In this document: one piece after another, positions 1 through 8,280 of the stretch
Layout: every line of letters begins with the position of its first letter
Numbering within the stretch: the stretch's first letter is position 1
From: an uncultured Fidelibacterota bacterium
Lineage (GTDB): Bacteria; Fidelibacterota; Marinisomatia; Marinisomatales; TCS55
Assembly (NCBI GenBank): GCA_913009735.1
Contig: CAJVYU010000021.1
Span: 1-37,382 of the forward strand
Direction: 5' to 3'
Length of the DNA: 37,382 nt
The notes under the pieces: model-generated
What the model saw: the letters and a program-made list of their open reading frames with translations, nothing else
Told to the model about the DNA's origin: nothing
Databases searched by the model: none
Program-made: the position numbers and the translations under genes

Positions 1-53
1 TATTGAGATGTACGCGTCAGTGAATATTTTTAGTTGTTCTATATTTTTTTTTT
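1..53. other. Sequence outside the left adapter, ending in a T-run
   Basis: These bases lie upstream of a full Illumina P5 adapter and end in ten consecutive T residues (44-53). I see no gene or signal in them. Because an adapter separates them from the rest, they cannot be assumed contiguous with the genome that follows and probably come from a chimeric read or assembly tail. Confidence 0.7.
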
Positions 54-111
54 AATGCTACGGCGACCACCGAGATCTACACTCTTTCCCTACACGACGC
101 TCTTCCGATCT
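54..111 (+). other. Illumina P5/TruSeq adapter (artefact)
   Basis: The 58 bases match the standard P5 flow-cell plus read-1 adapter, with one mismatch near the 5' end (C for A at position 58) and the usual GCTCTTCCGATCT end at 99-111. It is synthetic sequence left in the assembly. Genuine genome presumably starts at 112. Confidence 0.98.
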
Positions 112-301
112 CTATCGCTAATCCAAGTTAGATTCTTTTCAATAATTCCGCAAAGATTCCTTTCGTTTTTCTATACATAAAGATATCAGGATAAAATTAT
201 TCAGGTATTATTTTTGATCCAAAATGCCCGGTTTATATTTCTAAATGTTAGAGTAAATAAACTTATTGATAACAGTAGATTTAACTTTGAAATCTAAATT
301 A

Positions 302-344
302 CTCATTATATTTTCAGATATAGGGTTAATAACCCATTAATGAG
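302..344. promoter_or_regulatory. Nested inverted repeats before abiEi, candidate operator
   Basis: Two nested palindromes sit immediately upstream of the abiEi start. The outer arms are CTCATTA (302-308) and TAATGAG (338-344). The inner one is GGGTTA-a-TAACCC (323-335). AbiEi-family antitoxins are known to repress their own operon by binding inverted repeats in the promoter, so this is a plausible autoregulatory operator. The assignment rests on position and symmetry only. Confidence 0.4.
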
Positions 345-351
345 AAATATC

Positions 352-1155
352 ATGAAACGAAAAGGAATTGAACTCGGAAATCTATCAACCCGGTTTTTTG
401 CTTACATTCAGCTAAAGAACAAGAATGTGATTCGCACCGGAGAGATAGCTCCATTACTAAATATTACAGAATCACAAGAATATGATTTGTTACGACGCTT
501 AACAGACTCCGGATGGATTGTACGATTAAAACGTGGTGTGTATCTGGTTCCGGATCGTTTACCAGCTGGTGGGAAGTATAATCCCGGTACTTCTATTATT
601 CTTGAGAAGTTTATGAAAGAGTATGGGGGTAAGTACCAAATCACTGGACCAACCGCCTTCAATTTTTACGGATTTGATGACCAGATTCCCAATATGTTCT
701 ATGTGTATAACAACAGAATTTCAGGTAACCGAATGATAGGTAATCAAGCGTTTCAGTTTATAAAAACCAGTGACCAACGTCTTGGTTCCATAAACAATAT
801 TGCAACTTCTCAGGGAACCAGTCTTATGTATTCGTCCAAAGCCAGGACTTTGGTCGATGCTGTCTATGACTGGTCACGGTTTAACAGTCTTCCACGAGGA
901 TATAAATGGATTGAATCAGAATTGAGAACCGAATTGGAAATTGTTTCCGGATTAGTCGATGTCACGGTTAAGTATAGTAATCAGGCAACAATTCGGAGAA
1001 TTGGTTACTTACTAGATTCTTTACGCCAATCACCAAAGTTGATAAAACAACTAGTAGAACAGTTGAGTAGCTCGAAATCACTCATACCGTGGATTCCGAA
1101 CAGGGAAGAACGAGGTAGAGTAAACCGAAAATGGGGAATTATTGTTAATGGATGA
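352..1155 (+). CDS. AbiEi-family type IV antitoxin / transcriptional regulator
   Basis: Predicted antitoxin of an AbiE type IV toxin-antitoxin pair. The N-terminal ~70 residues look like the family's winged helix-turn-helix, with a recognition-helix region followed by the wing motif RLKRGVYLVP. The rest resembles the AbiEi C-terminal antitoxin domain (motifs around GKYQITGPTAFNFYGF and SKARTLVDAVYD). Family members repress the operon and block the partner nucleotidyltransferase toxin without a stable complex. The ATG at 352 is preferred. An in-frame ATG at 340 lies inside the palindrome and has no visible ribosome site, whereas GAG at 342-344 is suitably placed for 352. The gene overlaps the toxin gene by 8 bp, as expected of a translationally coupled pair. 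Family assignment is by recognised motifs. Confidence 0.85.
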   Translation: MKRKGIELGNLSTRFFAYIQLKNKNVIRTGEIAPLLNITESQEYDLLRRLTDSGWIVRLKRGVYLVPDRLPAGGKYNPGTSIILEKFMKEYGGKYQITGPTAFNFYGFDDQIPNMFYVYNNRISGNRMIGNQAFQFIKTSDQRLGSINNIATSQGTSLMYSSKARTLVDAVYDWSRFNSLPRGYKWIESELRTELEIVSGLVDVTVKYSNQATIRRIGYLLDSLRQSPKLIKQLVEQLSSSKSLIPWIPNREERGRVNRKWGIIVNG

Positions 1156-2026
1156 TCGCCTCGTAACATATCCCCATCAATTGGATATTGAAATATTTCG
1201 TGAATCATTGGCTTATTCCGCTGTAGAAACTGGCTTTGCCGTTTCCCTGATTGAAAAGGATTATTATTGTTCGCTGGTTCTAGGTCATTTTTTTAATGGA
1301 AAGACTGAACTGGTATTCAAAGGTGGAACAAGTTTTAGCAAAGTGTATTTTGATTTTTATCGACTAAGTGAAGATTTGGATTTTATCATACCGGTCTCAA
1401 AGAGAACAACAAAATCGCAGAGAAAATATAAGATTGATCCAGTTAAATCCTTAATGGAGGGGTTAAACACAACTATTCCTGAAATTGCTATCTCATCCGC
1501 ACTAACCGGACACAATCAATCTCGTCAATATATAGGAAGCATACAGTATCATTCAGCAGTAGTAAATAAATCTGAAAATATCAGGATTGAGATTGGCTTA
1601 CGTGAACCGCTGATGCAACCCTATGATCAACAACCGGCACGCACTATCGCTGTCAATCCGTTTAATCAACAAACATTAATCCCCAACTTTCCTGTCCAAG
1701 TGATGAATGTAGAGGAAGCATTCGCTGAGAAAGTCCGTGCTGCATTGACAAGGAGGGAACCAGCCATCAGAGATTTTTATGATCTACAGTTAGCTGTGGA
1801 TTCTAAAAAAGTCGATCTATTCGATCCAGGTTTTCTGGCAATGGTAACGGCTAAACTGATCGTTCCAGGAAATGATCAGATTAATGTTTCAATGGAAAGA
1901 AAAGAAGAACTGGATCACCAGCTGGAAACTCAGTTAAAACCGGTTTTACGAACTCACGATTTTGAAAAGTTCAATTTAGATCATGTATTTCAGATGGTAC
2001 TGGAAATCGTTGCTAAAATGCAGTGA
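1148..2026 (+). CDS. AbiEii-family nucleotidyltransferase toxin
   Basis: Predicted toxin partner of the upstream AbiEi gene. From the ATG at 1148 the protein has the DUF1814 / AbiEii nucleotidyltransferase signature: KGGTS (residues 58-62) and SEDLDF (74-79) supply the G-S and D-x-D metal-binding motifs. Later come EAFAEKVRA with its conserved lysine and RDFYDL near residue 211. Related toxins transfer nucleotides to tRNA acceptor ends or other targets and halt growth during phage infection. An in-frame TTG lies at 1142, but the ATG is 8 bp before the antitoxin stop and has GGGGA just upstream. All catalytic motifs are present, so the toxin looks intact. Its target cannot be read from the sequence. 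Confidence 0.88.
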   Translation: MDDRLVTYPHQLDIEIFRESLAYSAVETGFAVSLIEKDYYCSLVLGHFFNGKTELVFKGGTSFSKVYFDFYRLSEDLDFIIPVSKRTTKSQRKYKIDPVKSLMEGLNTTIPEIAISSALTGHNQSRQYIGSIQYHSAVVNKSENIRIEIGLREPLMQPYDQQPARTIAVNPFNQQTLIPNFPVQVMNVEEAFAEKVRAALTRREPAIRDFYDLQLAVDSKKVDLFDPGFLAMVTAKLIVPGNDQINVSMERKEELDHQLETQLKPVLRTHDFEKFNLDHVFQMVLEIVAKMQ

Positions 2027-2581
2027 TTTGACACTTATATAATGTAAATCCGTTAATTAAAAAGAGAGAAAATCGTCTTCAAAACCGTGGCTGATAGACA
2101 ATCACTATCATTATTGAAAATCATCGATTTAGTAGGGATTATATATAATATGGTGTGTTAAATATAACGGATATGGGGTGGGATCACTTCTCGTGTATAC
2201 ACCTTGTTGCTTAATCCGATCACCGCACTTATTACCGGAGTAATCCAATCAATCAATCAATCAATATTCTAAAAGTCCGTTAGTCATTACTGCCGTACCG
2301 GTTTTTACCAGCCGTAGCAATACGACGCTTACCGTCTCGTACATGGAATGTCGGGGGGTGGCGAGTCCGGTGATGAGGATTAAGATTAGGAGCTTGGATG
2401 TTCTTAAATCCTAATCTTTATTTCTTATCCGAATTCCATATAATTAAGGGCGACAGCTCCATCCGGTCTTCCGTGGGAAGAAATGGGACTCCGCGAGGTC
2501 GCCCTCGACGTAATACTAACATATTCTGTATATTCTTCCCCGTGAGACAACGCACATGTTAACAAATATCCTATCAAAGAA
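2027..2581. other. 555-bp intergenic stretch with structured, GC-richer 3' half
   Basis: No convincing gene is seen here. There is a short AATC tandem repeat at 2247-2265. The part from about 2290 is more GC-rich than its surroundings and holds a multi-stem element at 2448-2504. A very short frame (2556-2585) precedes the antiporter. Confidence 0.6.
2448..2504 (+). promoter_or_regulatory. Multi-stem hairpin upstream of the antiporter gene
   Basis: The outer arms GGGCGAC (2448-2454) and GTCGCCC (2498-2504) enclose CCAT (2459-2462) pairing with ATGG (2483-2486), and an inner perfect hairpin TCTTCC-gtg-GGAAGA (2467-2481). It ends about 50 nt before the ATG at 2556. In RNA this would form a stable leader structure. 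It could be a cis-regulatory element for the antiporter or a terminator-like relic without a T-run. I could not match it to a known riboswitch class. Confidence 0.35.
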
Positions 2582-4423
2582 TTGAATACTCCGGCATTTT
2601 CCATAGCATTTGCCCTGGCAGCCGGGATGATTGCCCAATCAATTGCCCGGCATATTAAAATCCCCGGAATTGTATTATTATTAGCTGTGGGTGTTTTTTT
2701 GGGACCGGATGGTCTAAATATCATTCGGCCGGATACATTGGGAGAAGCACTTCCCATCCTGGTTGGGTTTGCTGTAGCGGTTATTCTTTTTGAAGGTGGT
2801 ATGAATCTTCGGATTGGTCGTATAAAAAGGGAAGGACGCACGATACGCCAATTGATTACGGTGGGCGCATTGGTGACTGCAATCGGTGGAACACTATCTG
2901 CAAAAATATTCCTGGATTGGGATTGGCAAACTGCTGTTTTGTTTGGTATTATAATCATCGTGACGGGACCAACCGTCATTAATCCTTTACTTCGAAGGAT
3001 TAGGTTAACTCCATCAGTATCAACGGTTTTAGAAGCAGAGGGTATTTTACTTGATGCTATCGGAGCCATTGTAGCAGTTGTTGCATTGGAAGTAGCCGTT
3101 AGTCCATCCGGATTGACATTTCTTGCAAGTCCTTTTATCATAATTGGACGGATTTTTGTTGGAAGTCTCATCGGTGTTATTAGTGGCTTTATCATGGCCT
3201 GGTTACTTGGAATCCGAAACCTTGTACCGGAAGGATTAGAAAATGTTTTTACTCTATCACTTGTATTTGCATTATATCAATTTTCCAATGTGATGAGCCA
3301 TGAAAGCGGAATTGTAGCTGTCACGATAGCCGGATTGGTTGTTGGAAACAGAAAAACCTTTGTCCGCAGGGAATTAATGGAATTCAAAGAACAATTGACT
3401 GTATTGATGATTGGAATGTTATTTATTCTTTTGGCAGCAGATGTGCGGTTGTCTGATGTTAACGCTCTGGGCTGGGGAGGTGTTTATACCGTTATTGTCC
3501 TTATGGTAATCGTTAGACCAATGAATATTTTTATTGGTACTCTAAACTCCGAACTCACATTCAAGCAGAAAGCACTTTTATCCTGGATAGCTCCCCGGGG
3601 AATTGTTGCGGCTGCAGTTGCTTCTTATTTTGCAATTGAACTTGAGCGGAATGGAATTGATGGGTCTCAATTAAGAGCAATGGTATTTTTACTTATAACA
3701 ATTACAGTATTATCGGCTGGACTGACAGGCGGATTGGCGGCAAGACTGTTGGGTCTAAAACGCAAGAGCAATAATGGTTGGGTTATACTTGGAGCGAATG
3801 CCATCGGCAGGGAAATGGCGAAACAGTTGAAAACGAAAGGGGAAGAATGTGTTCTGATCGATGAAAATCCCGGTTTATGCCGAATTGCAGAAAAAGAAGG
3901 GTTAAAGGTTATTTATGGAAATGGACTTGAAGAAAATGTATTGCTTCGTTCTGAAATTGATTTACGAAAAGGAGCTATAGGTTTAACCGAGAACGAAGAA
4001 GTAAATATGCTCTTTGCCAAGCGCGCGAAGGAAGAGGGAAAAGTTCCCAATTTATACATCGGCATTAAAACGGATGAAGAAGGAATTACATCAGAGATGG
4101 TGGAAGAAATAGGTGGAGTTATCCCTTTTGCAAGGGCAAGGGATTTAGAAAAATGGTCAGTGTGGATCCGCCGGGAACAAATAAAAGCAGTCAACCTTAT
4201 ATGTGATTCAGAAGATGAAGTAATAGCTGAAAAAGCCTTTGATAAGGAAACCGAGGGAATAATTATCCCGATTACTTTTTCACGAAATTCAGAATTGCAG
4301 CCATTGGGACATTTAACCAAATTAAAGAAGAAAGATCAAATAACGTGTCTGGTTCATGTTCGGAAAATGGAACAATTTGAACAATGGCTCGAAAAAAGTA
4401 TTTTTATACATAATTATTATTAA
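2582..4423 (+). CDS. Cation:proton antiporter with C-terminal TrkA-N/RCK-like domain
   Basis: Predicted inner-membrane Na+(K+)/H+ exchanger. Residues 1 to ~390 form a Na_H_Exchanger domain with about 12 hydrophobic segments, including RHIKIPGIVLLL near the start and GPTVINPLLRRIRL in the region of the ion-binding helix. From residue ~398 a Rossmann-type segment (GWVILGANAIGREMAKQL) begins a TrkA-N/RCK-like nucleotide-sensing domain. The only start in this frame is TTG at 2582. An ATG at 2556 opens MLTNILSKN in another frame and stops at 2585, overlapping that TTG. Family members usually have an ATG-started N-terminus of this kind joined directly to TPAF, so a 5-bp tandem duplication (GAATTGAAT) may have broken the true start at 2556. 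Alternatively the short frame is a translationally coupled leader peptide. Confidence 0.85.
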   Translation: MNTPAFSIAFALAAGMIAQSIARHIKIPGIVLLLAVGVFLGPDGLNIIRPDTLGEALPILVGFAVAVILFEGGMNLRIGRIKREGRTIRQLITVGALVTAIGGTLSAKIFLDWDWQTAVLFGIIIIVTGPTVINPLLRRIRLTPSVSTVLEAEGILLDAIGAIVAVVALEVAVSPSGLTFLASPFIIIGRIFVGSLIGVISGFIMAWLLGIRNLVPEGLENVFTLSLVFALYQFSNVMSHESGIVAVTIAGLVVGNRKTFVRRELMEFKEQLTVLMIGMLFILLAADVRLSDVNALGWGGVYTVIVLMVIVRPMNIFIGTLNSELTFKQKALLSWIAPRGIVAAAVASYFAIELERNGIDGSQLRAMVFLLITITVLSAGLTGGLAARLLGLKRKSNNGWVILGANAIGREMAKQLKTKGEECVLIDENPGLCRIAEKEGLKVIYGNGLEENVLLRSEIDLRKGAIGLTENEEVNMLFAKRAKEEGKVPNLYIGIKTDEEGITSEMVEEIGGVIPFARARDLEKWSVWIRREQIKAVNLICDSEDEVIAEKAFDKETEGIIIPITFSRNSELQPLGHLTKLKKKDQITCLVHVRKMEQFEQWLEKSIFIHNYY

Positions 4424-4958
4424 TGGAAAATATTCAAATATTAATTAATCTGCTGCAGTGCTGCCCAAAATAAATTAGTTTTCACATATTATTGATAAAG
4501 AAGTTTATTCTTGAGGATCGAGGACGGTTTTGACCAGAGTTTTCCACTTGTTAAAGAATCAATCCCGCAAAGGTCTCTAATACTAACTGTTGTTATTTTG
4601 TGTGCACAATCTAAAACGTTATTAAAGAATTTTGATTTACCCCGTCATAAATGACGGTGTAATTATTTCATTTTTACAAACGTTTTGGACAGATATGAAT
4701 CCGCTGATGTATAGAGATAACTCATTTGGGAAAAAGCAATATGAGTTGTAGTATCTAATCTTATGCAAGATGAAAAAAATGATGACAACGAGTTTGATTT
4801 AATTTTGTCATTATTTTGTACAGAGTGAAATGAAGAAAATTTTATTAATCTTTAACAGGGCACGGTTAAGGAAGTGATTCTTATGAAAAGGAATATTTCC
4901 AAATTGATTTCGTCATCGTCCGTGTCCTGTTTTAATGACCTGCTTTAAGGAGTCAACT
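4424..4958. other. 535-bp intergenic stretch with one perfect hairpin
   Basis: No gene is supported here. A perfect hairpin CCGTCAT-aa-ATGACGG lies at 4642-4657 without a following T-run. The 15-base word GTTTTGGACAGATAT at 4682-4696 recurs at 15459-15473. Otherwise I see nothing. Confidence 0.6.
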
Positions 4959-5126
4959 ATGTGGGAATTCATTTATCATAAAGAAGCGTGGATTCGAAAC
5001 GGTATTACATTTGGTTCAGCATTAGCCATCGCCATTTCGTTTTCTATAAACAAATCAGTATTTTGGGCAATACTACATGGAATCCTATCCTGGATTTATG
5101 TATTTTATTATGTTTTAGTTTACTGA
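4959..5126 (+). CDS. Small hydrophobic membrane protein (55 aa)
   Basis: A short protein with two hydrophobic stretches (roughly residues 14-26 and 33-52) and the N-terminus MWEFIYHKEAWIRNGITF. The start at 4959 is set by a strong ribosome site AAGGAGT (4947-4953) 5 nt upstream; a longer frame from 4935 lacks one. The stop overlaps the next start as TGATG, so it is translationally coupled to the PspC gene. Similar tiny proteins beside pspC-like genes are common in FCB bacteria. I do not know a function. Confidence 0.75.
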   Translation: MWEFIYHKEAWIRNGITFGSALAIAISFSINKSVFWAILHGILSWIYVFYYVLVY

Positions 5127-5320
5127 TGACTGAAGTCAAAAAACTATACCGTAATGTAAAGCACGGGAAAATTGCCGGTGTTTGTGCCGGAATTGCCGAT
5201 TATTTTGAAATTGACCCTGTTTTAGTCAGAATATTGTTTTTACTAATGATTTTTTGGGGAGGGGGTGTTTTGGGTTATATCATTGCATGGTTTATTGTTC
5301 CGCCAAAATATGAAATATAA
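5126..5320 (+). CDS. PspC-domain envelope-stress protein (64 aa)
   Basis: The whole protein is a PspC domain: a basic start (KKLYRNVKHGKIAGVCAGIADYF), the motif EIDPVLVRILF, then a hydrophobic segment rich in glycine and ending IIAWFIVPP. PspC proteins sit in the inner membrane and respond to membrane stress in the phage-shock system. The start at 5126 is fixed by the one-base TGATG overlap with the gene before. An upstream extension of this frame to 4988 would overlap that gene entirely and is not needed. No pspA or pspB is nearby. Confidence 0.88.
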   Translation: MTEVKKLYRNVKHGKIAGVCAGIADYFEIDPVLVRILFLLMIFWGGGVLGYIIAWFIVPPKYEI

Positions 5321-5378
5321 AACATGAAAAGATCTTAATTGTATTTTATAAATTCACGGCAAATATTTTTTCAATCCT

Positions 5379-7430
5379 ATGCGCATATCTTTATTTTTCA
5401 TCACAATCATTCTCTTTTTTGCATCTTGTCAAAAACCACCCAGAGAAGCAGAAATACTTTGGGACGAATATGGTATTCCACACATTTACGCACAAAATGC
5501 GAATGACCTCTTTTATGCATATGGTTGGGCACAGACTAAAGCACATGGAGATCTGGTATTAAAGTTATACGGGCAAGCCCGGGGAAAGGCGGCTGAATAC
5601 TGGGGAGAGGAATTTCTGAATAGTGATAAATGGATGTGGACTAATGGCGTTCCGGCAAGATCTGAACGCTGGTCAAAAGAACAAGTTGAACCCTATAAGT
5701 CCATGTTGGAAAATTACGTTGCAGGGATTAATGATTATGTAAAACAAAATCCCCAAAATATTAATGAAAAATATAAAATTGTTTTACCTGTCACTTTGCA
5801 AGACGTGATGGCTCATATACAAAGGGTGCTTCATTTTACATTTCTTTTCAGTCAGGATGATCTGGATAATAATAAGGAAGATTGGAATCAACAGGAAGGT
5901 TCCAATGCATGGGCTATTGCACCCAGCCGTTCTGCTTCCGGAAATGCAATGTTATTAGCGAACCCTCATTTATATTGGGGAGATTTGTTTACCTGGTTCG
6001 AGGTTCATTTAAACTTGCCAGATGCAAATATTTATGGTGCCAGCCTCGTTGGGACACCGGCATTAGGGATAACTTTCAACGAATACCTTGGTTATACACA
6101 CACGGTCAATACCATCGATGGGGCTGATTTATTTGAATTAACACTCGTCAATGGCGGATATGAATTTGATGGCGAAATCAAAGCGTTTAAAATTGATTCT
6201 GTAGAATTAAAGATAAAGAGTGGAGATTCATTGCAAACAGAACTATTCATTGTTAAAAAATCCATTCATGGTCCAGTGGTAGATGAAAAAAATGGAAAAG
6301 GATTGGCATTGAGAGTTGTTGCTCTTGATGCAAGTCAAATATTTAAAGAACGATGGGAAATGGCTACTTCTACAAACCTGGACGAATTTGAAGCCAGTAT
6401 GAAGAGTCTGCAGACTCCTTTATTCACTGTTATGTATGCTGATAATAAGGGGAACATATTGCATCTTTTCGGAGGGCAAACACCCAAGCGTCCTCCAGGG
6501 GATTATGATTGGACGGGAGTTGTCCCGGGAAATACTTCCGAAACTTTGTGGAATGAAGTCCATAGCTATGAAGAATTACCGCGTATCTTAAACCCGGAAA
6601 GTGGTTGGCTGCAGAATGCAAATGATCCACCCTGGACAACCACATTTCCGGTAGAAATTGATCCAAATGATTATCCTGATTATATGTCTCCAAGGAAGAT
6701 GGGCTTTAGAGCACAGCGATCGGCAAGGATGCTTGAAGATGATAATAGCATTACATACGATGAGTTGGTGGAATATAAATTTTCGACACAGATGGAATTA
6801 GCAGACCGTGTATTAGATGATTTGTTAGATGCAGCTTCCATTGCCAGTGATAAGGAAATCAAGAATGCTGTTCGTGTCTTAAACCGTTGGAATAGAACTA
6901 CTGATAATGCCAGCCGCGGCAGTGTGTTGTTCAAACATTGGGTAGATGATATGAACTTTCCGGATGATTTTGCTTTGCAATGGAACGAACGAAGTCCGAC
7001 ACAATTACCCGACGGTTTGAAAGATAGGACAATGGCTGTTAATCGACTGTATGGAGCGGCGAAAGAAGTGAAAGAAAAATATGGTCGTCTGGATGTATTT
7101 TGGGGAGAAGTATTCAGATTACAACGTGATAGTTTGGATCTACCCGCCAATGGAGCGCCTGGCGATCCTTACGGTGTATTTCGTACGTCCTACTTCAGAC
7201 CCATTGATAATGATAAGCAAACATTAATCGCCGGCGATACGTACGTTGCTGTGATAGAATTTGGCGATTCAATCAAAGCAAATGGTGTGATTGGTTACGG
7301 GAATTTTAGCCAGGAGGGTTCAATTCATAGAACAGATCAATTAAAACTATATTCGGATAAAAAGTTACGGCCCATTCATTTTTACAGAAAAGATGTGGAA
7401 GAAAATGTTGTTGAACGAACGACCTTTTAG
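5379..7430 (+). CDS. Penicillin acylase-family lipoprotein (Ntn hydrolase)
   Basis: Predicted exported N-terminal-nucleophile amidase related to penicillin G acylase, aculeacin A acylase and homoserine-lactone acylases. An N-terminal hydrophobic segment ends in the lipobox FASC (Cys17), indicating membrane anchoring. The alpha-subunit start EILWDEYGIPHIYAQNA is typical. The autoprocessing site is Gly174-Ser175 in the motif GSNAWA, Ser175 being the predicted nucleophile that becomes the N-terminus of the beta subunit. Also present are NPHLYW and an Asn in GFTHT-like context (GYTHTVNTIDG). At 683 aa it is of usual length and appears intact. The natural substrate cannot be told; N-acyl amides such as signalling lactones or N-acyl amino acids are possible. 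Confidence 0.9.
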   Translation: MRISLFFITIILFFASCQKPPREAEILWDEYGIPHIYAQNANDLFYAYGWAQTKAHGDLVLKLYGQARGKAAEYWGEEFLNSDKWMWTNGVPARSERWSKEQVEPYKSMLENYVAGINDYVKQNPQNINEKYKIVLPVTLQDVMAHIQRVLHFTFLFSQDDLDNNKEDWNQQEGSNAWAIAPSRSASGNAMLLANPHLYWGDLFTWFEVHLNLPDANIYGASLVGTPALGITFNEYLGYTHTVNTIDGADLFELTLVNGGYEFDGEIKAFKIDSVELKIKSGDSLQTELFIVKKSIHGPVVDEKNGKGLALRVVALDASQIFKERWEMATSTNLDEFEASMKSLQTPLFTVMYADNKGNILHLFGGQTPKRPPGDYDWTGVVPGNTSETLWNEVHSYEELPRILNPESGWLQNANDPPWTTTFPVEIDPNDYPDYMSPRKMGFRAQRSARMLEDDNSITYDELVEYKFSTQMELADRVLDDLLDAASIASDKEIKNAVRVLNRWNRTTDNASRGSVLFKHWVDDMNFPDDFALQWNERSPTQLPDGLKDRTMAVNRLYGAAKEVKEKYGRLDVFWGEVFRLQRDSLDLPANGAPGDPYGVFRTSYFRPIDNDKQTLIAGDTYVAVIEFGDSIKANGVIGYGNFSQEGSIHRTDQLKLYSDKKLRPIHFYRKDVEENVVERTTF

Positions 7431-7615
7431 AAAAATTGACAGCCACCCTGAAAATGAAAGAAGAGAGGCAGACTAGGTAGATTATTTATTAAATATAACC
7501 AAGGAGGTTAGCCTGCCTCCCGGTAGCAATATAACTATATTTGCCTATTGTACGTTGTGATGTACACCACATTATAATTTCATAATTATTCTTATGCTCA
7601 ATAAACAGGTTTCCA

Positions 7616-7887
7616 TTCAGTCTATTTTTAGAACATAGCCAATAAAATTAATTCTTATAAAAGCATATGTCATTCTGATACCGTACACGAAGTGTCGGGA
7701 GAAGCCTGCCTGCGTTCACACTACGGCAGATAAAAACCTCATGTTTCAATTATAAATTAATGCTTGAGATCCTTCCTCTTCATTGTCTGCCTGCGCTTCG
7801 CCTCCGGCAAACGGGCGTTCAGAGTCAGGATGACAAGTATTATTATGTTTATAGATTACTTTGGCTATGTTCTACAAACTTACTGAA
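7616..7887. repeat. MITE-like element bounded by a 27-bp inverted repeat
   Basis: The left end reads TTCAGT, 7 variable bases, then TAGAACATAGCCAA (7616-7642). The right end is its reverse complement (7861-7887), with the 14-bp core (7629-7642 / 7861-7874) perfect. Nested within are TGTCATTCTGA (7668-7678) and TCAGGATGACA (7825-7835), one mismatch apart as an inverted pair. There is no coding capacity. The organisation fits a non-autonomous mobile element or large palindromic repeat. No clear target duplication is visible. Confidence 0.55.
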
Positions 7888-7905
7888 TTAGACATAAAAA
7901 TATTC

Positions 7906-8000
7906 AACACCTACGGCGTTGGCAATCTATTATTATTGGATGTTATAGATATTTGACTCCTAACGGAGTCTTTAAAATTGAAAGAAATCACGTAGGTGTT
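7906..8000. other. Cloverleaf-like fold between repeat copies
   Basis: The outer arms AACACCTACG (7906-7915) and CGTAGGTGTT (7991-8000) are a perfect 10-bp pair. Inside lie ATCTAT/ATAGAT (7925-7930 / 7945-7950) and the perfect hairpin GACTCC-taac-GGAGTC (7955-7970). Together they make a three-way junction in DNA or RNA. It could be a small structured RNA or a palindromic repeat unit. Nothing shows transcription. Confidence 0.4.
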
Positions 8001-8027
8001 CAACAGGGAAGTTTAAACAGTATTCAA

Positions 8028-8053
8028 ATCAGTTCATCTTTAGAACATAGTCA
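8028..8053 (+). repeat. Third copy of the 27-bp repeat
   Basis: This copy has TCAGT (8029-8033), 7 variable bases, then TAGAACATAGTCA (8041-8053). It has the same architecture as the copies at 7616 and 7861, with one change in the core. It is direct to the first copy and inverted to the second, so the cloverleaf-like segment is itself flanked by an inverted pair. Confidence 0.6.
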
Positions 8054-8280
8054 TTACTTTTACTTCGGTTGTATTTAGTAAAATATCAAAATTTTGAGTC
8101 AGCGTTCTCGAAAACAGCGGGTTTTTATTGAGGCTGTGGGTGTCCCAACATCGAAGTCAGGAGCTAATTTCCTATTGATTTCGCATAAACCATGATAAAC
8201 CCTTTATTTGATTTTTAGGTCTTCGTATATGTAGCTTCTATCATGAAGGAGAGTACCACGGTTTCTATTAATAGGAAAAA

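Larger units (their letters stand above)
7431..8280. other. 850-bp non-coding region rich in inverted repeats
   Basis: No gene is supported on either strand. The stretch contains three copies of a ~27-bp repeat (7616-7642, 7861-7887 inverted, 8028-8053), nested inverted repeats between the first two, and a cloverleaf-like fold between the second and third. From 8054 to 8280 I see only AT-rich sequence leading to the next gene. Confidence 0.7.

Noticed and set aside
2247-2265. AATC tandem repeat as a CRISPR or microsatellite locus
   Set aside because: It has only about four and a half units of 4 bp and no spacers; no CRISPR array is seen anywhere in the window.
2425-3195. 256-aa minus-strand frame opposite the antiporter
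   Set aside because: It is antisense to a clear membrane protein gene and rich in Pro, Thr and Ser as shadows often are.
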